Assembly (NCBI GenBank): GCA_030640485.1
Contig: DAOWJG010000149.1
Span: 1-7,018 of the forward strand
DNA length: 7,018 nucleotides
Source of the DNA: Dehalococcoidales bacterium
GTDB taxonomy: Bacteria; Chloroflexota; Dehalococcoidia; Dehalococcoidales; UBA5760
Reading direction: 5' to 3'
Part shown: positions 5,057 through 7,018 of the stretch, piece after piece
Numbering within the stretch: position 1 is the stretch's first letter
Layout of the letters: every line of letters starts with the position of its first letter
Notes under the pieces: model-generated
Seen by the model: the letters and a program-made list of their open reading frames with translations, nothing else
Databases searched by the model: none
What the model was told of the DNA's origin: nothing
Made by a program: the position numbers and the translations under genes

Positions 5057-6056
5057 GGTTCATCCTATCGGTTTTAGAGTCGGTATCATACGGGATTGGC
5101 AGGCGAAGTGGTATGCCGATAAAAATTATGTGCAGTTTTTGCAGGAAGACCTAAGACTCAGGCGGGCTATCAGGTCAAAGTATGCTGATGCTGGCATCTC
5201 CTTAGTGGAAATTGATCGGCAGAGAGACAGGATATTAGTGAATATTCATACGGCGCGTCCGGGGGTTGTCATTGGGCGAGGCGGGCAGAGAGTCGATGAA
5301 ATGAGAAAACACCTTGAGGCTCTTATCGGAAGCAGGGTTCAGCTCGATATTCAGGAGATTAGGCAGCCTGAGCTTGATGCTTATTTAGTGGCGGTTACGG
5401 TAGCAGAGCAGCTTGGGCGGCGGGTTGCCTACCGGCGGGTGATGAAGCAGGCTATCTTCCGTACCATTGAGGCTGGGGCTAAGGGGATGAGAATTCGTTG
5501 CTCTGGCAGATTAGCTGGTGCTGAGATAGCTCGCCGCGAGGTAATGCATCAGGGACAGGTACCCCTGCACAAGCTCCGGGCTGATATTGATTATGGCTTT
5601 ACTGAAGCGCATACCGCTCTGGGCCGGATCGGAGTAAAGGTCTGGATATATAAAGGTGATATTCTCCCTGAAGCTGTGGTGGTTGAGGAGGTTGAGGAAA
5701 TGCCGGCGGTGCTGGTCTCTGAGGAGGGTGTGGTTGAGAAACCGGCTGAGGTTACCCCGGTAGAGGCAGTGCTGGCTAAAGAAGCCGAAGAGACGGTGAA
5801 GAAGCCGAGGGGGCGGAAGAAGGCGGAGGCTGAGGTTACCCCGGTAAAGGTAGCGCCGGCTAAAGAAGCCGAGGAGACGGTGAAAAAGCCGAGGGGGCGG
5901 AAGAAGGCGGAGGCTGAGGCTACCCCGGTAGAGGTAGCGCCGGCTAAAGAAGCCGAAGAGGCGGTGAAGAAACCGAGGGGGCGGAAGAAGGCGGAGGCTG
6001 CCGAGACTACTTCTTCAGAATTAGAGGGGCGAGATGCTACAACCGAAACGAGTTAA
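5046..6056 (+). CDS. rpsC: 30S ribosomal protein S3 with long repetitive C-terminal extension
   Basis: S3 lies at the mRNA entry pore in the 30S head and takes part in ribosomal mRNA unwinding. The start is TTG 5046, giving [14 protein letters not shown], overlapping rplV by 11 nt. The KH domain has VVIGRGGQ with GXXG at residues 77-80. YRRVMK supplies R130, R131 and K134, matching the E. coli helicase residues R131, R132 and K135. The C-terminal domain includes [11 protein letters not shown] and [13 protein letters not shown], and the core ends near KGDILPE (residue 209). The protein continues to residue 336, where S3 is usually ~210-240. Residues 210-234 are acidic and hydrophobic. Residues 235-318 are three tandem 28-residue units, each with KKPRGRKK. 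Residues 319-336 are an acidic, Thr/Ser-rich tail. The extension is likely disordered and polyampholytic; its function is unknown. The last 23 nt overlap rplP. Confidence 0.97.
   Translation: MGRKVHPIGFRVGIIRDWQAKWYADKNYVQFLQEDLRLRRAIRSKYADAGISLVEIDRQRDRILVNIHTARPGVVIGRGGQRVDEMRKHLEALIGSRVQLDIQEIRQPELDAYLVAVTVAEQLGRRVAYRRVMKQAIFRTIEAGAKGMRIRCSGRLAGAEIARREVMHQGQVPLHKLRADIDYGFTEAHTALGRIGVKVWIYKGDILPEAVVVEEVEEMPAVLVSEEGVVEKPAEVTPVEAVLAKEAEETVKKPRGRKKAEAEVTPVKVAPAKEAEETVKKPRGRKKAEAEATPVEVAPAKEAEEAVKKPRGRKKAEAAETTSSELEGRDATTETS
5748..5999 (+). repeat. Three in-frame 84-bp tandem repeats in rpsC
   Basis: The units are 5748-5831, 5832-5915 and 5916-5999, contiguous and in frame. Each pair differs at 6 of 84 positions by my count (about 93% identity). 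Each unit encodes 28 residues of the form ExTPVxxxxAKEAEE followed by [13 protein letters not shown] (S3 residues 235-262, 263-290, 291-318). Some differences are synonymous (GAA/GAG, AAG/AAA), some not (T/A, V/A, E/K). The pattern indicates recent tandem amplification by slippage or unequal recombination. Copy number may vary between strains and is prone to assembly collapse. Confidence 0.97.
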
Positions 6057-6486
6057 ATACCGTAAGGCTCATAAGGGACGGCGAAGGGGTAAAGCCCAGG
6101 TGGGTAATACCGTTGTTTTTGGTGGTTTTGGGCTACAGGCGGCAGAGTGTGCCTGGCTTACGAGTCGTCAGATTGAGGCCGCCCGGCGGGCAATGACCCA
6201 TTATATTCGTCGTGGTGGTAAGATCTGGATACGTATTTTCCCGGATAAGCCAGTTACCGCAAAGCCAGCGGAGACACGTATGGGTTCCGGTAAGGGTTCC
6301 GTGGACCATTGGGTAGCTGTGGTTAAGCCAGGGAGAATTCTATTTGAGATGGGGGGGGTTGATGAGGAAGTGGCCAGAGGCGCTATGCGGCTGGCTTCGT
6401 ATAAACTGCCAATAAGCACTGAATTTGTGGTTAAGGAAACTGGTGTGGGCTTTAGCACTGAGTCTGTAGATAAGGAGCTAGCGTAA
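6034..6486 (+). CDS. rplP: 50S ribosomal protein L16
   Basis: L16 is a late-assembling 50S protein next to the A-site tRNA elbow, needed for full peptidyl-transferase activity. The ATG at 6034, 4 nt after AGAGGGG (6023-6029), gives [20 protein letters not shown], the standard N-terminus, and overlaps the end of rpsC by 23 nt. Residues ~45-65 carry [21 protein letters not shown], followed by [24 protein letters not shown] and [15 protein letters not shown]82 corresponds to E. coli Arg81, the residue hydroxylated by YcfD/RoxA in that species; whether it is modified here is unknown. At 150 residues it is slightly longer than the typical 137-147, the excess being the C-terminal [16 protein letters not shown]. 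Confidence 0.98.
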   Translation: MLQPKRVKYRKAHKGRRRGKAQVGNTVVFGGFGLQAAECAWLTSRQIEAARRAMTHYIRRGGKIWIRIFPDKPVTAKPAETRMGSGKGSVDHWVAVVKPGRILFEMGGVDEEVARGAMRLASYKLPISTEFVVKETGVGFSTESVDKELA

Positions 6487-6488
6487 GT

Positions 6489-6692
6489 TTGAAGGCTGCG
6501 GAGATTAGAGCTCTCAGTACCGAAGAATTGGGAAAACAGTTGGAGTCGGCTCACGAGGAGCTCTTCAATGTTCGTCTTCGCTTGTCCACCAAACAGCTAA
6601 CCAACCATCGTGAAATTCCGAGACTTAAAAAGAAGATTGCCCGAATAGAGACTATATTGAGGGAGCGTGAGCTAAGCGTAAGACAGGCTTAG
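6489..6692 (+). CDS. rpmC: 50S ribosomal protein L29
   Basis: L29 is a small all-helical protein beside L23 at the tunnel exit, contributing to the docking surface for nascent-chain factors. The 67-residue product is of normal length. The start is TTG 6489 ([18 protein letters not shown]), 2 nt after the rplP stop, with AAGGAG (6472-6477) 11 nt upstream inside rplP. The two long helices are visible: residues ~8-34 ([14 protein letters not shown]) and ~40-61 with the signature [20 protein letters not shown]. No in-frame ATG or GTG is available near the N-terminus. It is tightly coupled to rplP and followed after 4 nt by rpsQ. Confidence 0.97.
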   Translation: MKAAEIRALSTEELGKQLESAHEELFNVRLRLSTKQLTNHREIPRLKKKIARIETILRERELSVRQA

Positions 6693-6696
6693 GATT

Positions 6697-6978
6697 ATGG
6701 AAGGTAAACATAAAACCAAAGTTGGGCGGGTGGTGAGTAACCGGATGGATAAGACGGTGATTGTGGAGGTAGCAACCTCCAAGCGCCATCCGTTGTATAA
6801 GAAGATCATCAGGAGGATGGTTAAATTTAAAGCCCACGATGAGCATAATAAGTGTGGGCTAGGAGATGTAGTTAAGATTGTAGAGACTCGCCCACTGTCG
6901 CGGCAGAAGCGGTGGCGAGTGGCTGAGATAATAACCAAGGGAGAAGTAGTTGAGGTTCAGCCTAAGGAAATAAGCTGA
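6697..6978 (+). CDS. rpsQ: 30S ribosomal protein S17
   Basis: S17 is a primary-binding OB-fold protein of the 30S body that contacts 16S helices at the 5' and central domains. The 93-residue product (usual 80-95) starts [25 protein letters not shown], the characteristic first strands. [19 protein letters not shown] and [23 protein letters not shown] follow in order, ending with a short Glu/Val-rich tail. The ATG lies 4 nt after rpmC; the nearest purine-rich match, AGACAGG (6681-6687), is weak, so coupling to rpmC termination is likely (inference). It is 22 nt before rplN. Confidence 0.98.
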   Translation: MEGKHKTKVGRVVSNRMDKTVIVEVATSKRHPLYKKIIRRMVKFKAHDEHNKCGLGDVVKIVETRPLSRQKRWRVAEIITKGEVVEVQPKEIS

Positions 6979-6992
6979 AACTGTTTGAGGGC

Positions 6993-6999
6993 GGAGTGA
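6993..6999 (+). promoter_or_regulatory. Shine-Dalgarno of rplN
   Basis: GGAGTGA follows GGC and precedes ATG 7001; GGAG ends 4 nt before the start. It supports reading the final bases as the start of rplN. Confidence 0.6.
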
Positions 7000-7000
7000 T

Positions 7001-7018
7001 ATGATTCAACCTTATACC
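7001..7018 (+). CDS. rplN: 50S ribosomal protein L14, first six codons only
   Basis: Only MIQPYT is visible before the window ends. L14 typically begins MIQ followed by a short variable stretch. The gene position directly after rpsQ is the conserved place for rplN, and a GGAGTGA ribosome-binding site precedes the ATG. The call rests mainly on gene order, because six residues cannot identify a family alone. Confidence 0.85.

Noticed and set aside
5748..5999. CRISPR-like or mobile repeat array
   Set aside because: The units are directly contiguous with no spacers, are in frame, and encode a consistent peptide within S3, so this is a coding tandem repeat.

Overview
This window is a compact bacterial ribosomal-protein operon, entirely on the + strand. 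It holds the 3' two-thirds of fusA (EF-G), then the S10 cluster in canonical order: rpsJ, rplC, rplD, rplW, rplB, rpsS, rplV, rpsC, rplP, rpmC, rpsQ, and the first six codons of rplN. No stretch over 300 bases lacks a gene. I see no mobile element, CRISPR array, rRNA or tRNA, and no new multi-gene system. The unusual material is in the details of the operon.

Organism: the gene order is bacterial. From memory, the protein sequences (for example an S10 ending in [11 protein letters not shown] and the '[11 protein letters not shown]' style of L16) look most like Chloroflexota, possibly the Dehalococcoidia lineage. This is an impression, not a search result. Base composition is moderate, and there is no obvious compositional break along the window.

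Layout: 1-1509 is fusA, lacking the G1-G4 part of its GTPase domain. 1510-1586 is a 77-nt gap with a small hairpin and no tuf gene, although tuf often sits here in other bacteria. 1587-1895 is rpsJ. 1896-1971 is a 76-nt gap holding a second, slightly diverged copy of the last ~37 bp of the rpsJ region, and this copy folds into a long imperfect hairpin. From 1972 onward the genes are packed with gaps of 2-28 nt or with overlaps (rplD/rplW 41 nt, rplV/rpsC 11 nt, rpsC/rplP 23 nt). Start codons are mixed: GTG for rplD, rplW and rplB; TTG for rpsC and rpmC; ATG for the rest.

Function: EF-G drives translocation. The other products build the 50S tunnel and peptidyl-transferase surroundings (L2, L3, L4, L16, L22, L23, L29, L14) and the 30S head and body (S3, S10, S19, S17). 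Co-transcription and translational coupling would keep them near stoichiometry.

Most notable points: (1) S3 carries a ~127-residue C-terminal extension with three tandem, nearly identical 28-residue units, each with an AT-hook-like KKPRGRKK motif; (2) the rpsJ 3'-end duplication and its hairpin, in which the differences from the coding copy improve pairing; (3) an L4 tail that looks like read-through of a lost stop codon into rplW; (4) an L4 tunnel-loop variant, KHTGFAR, at a position known for macrolide resistance.
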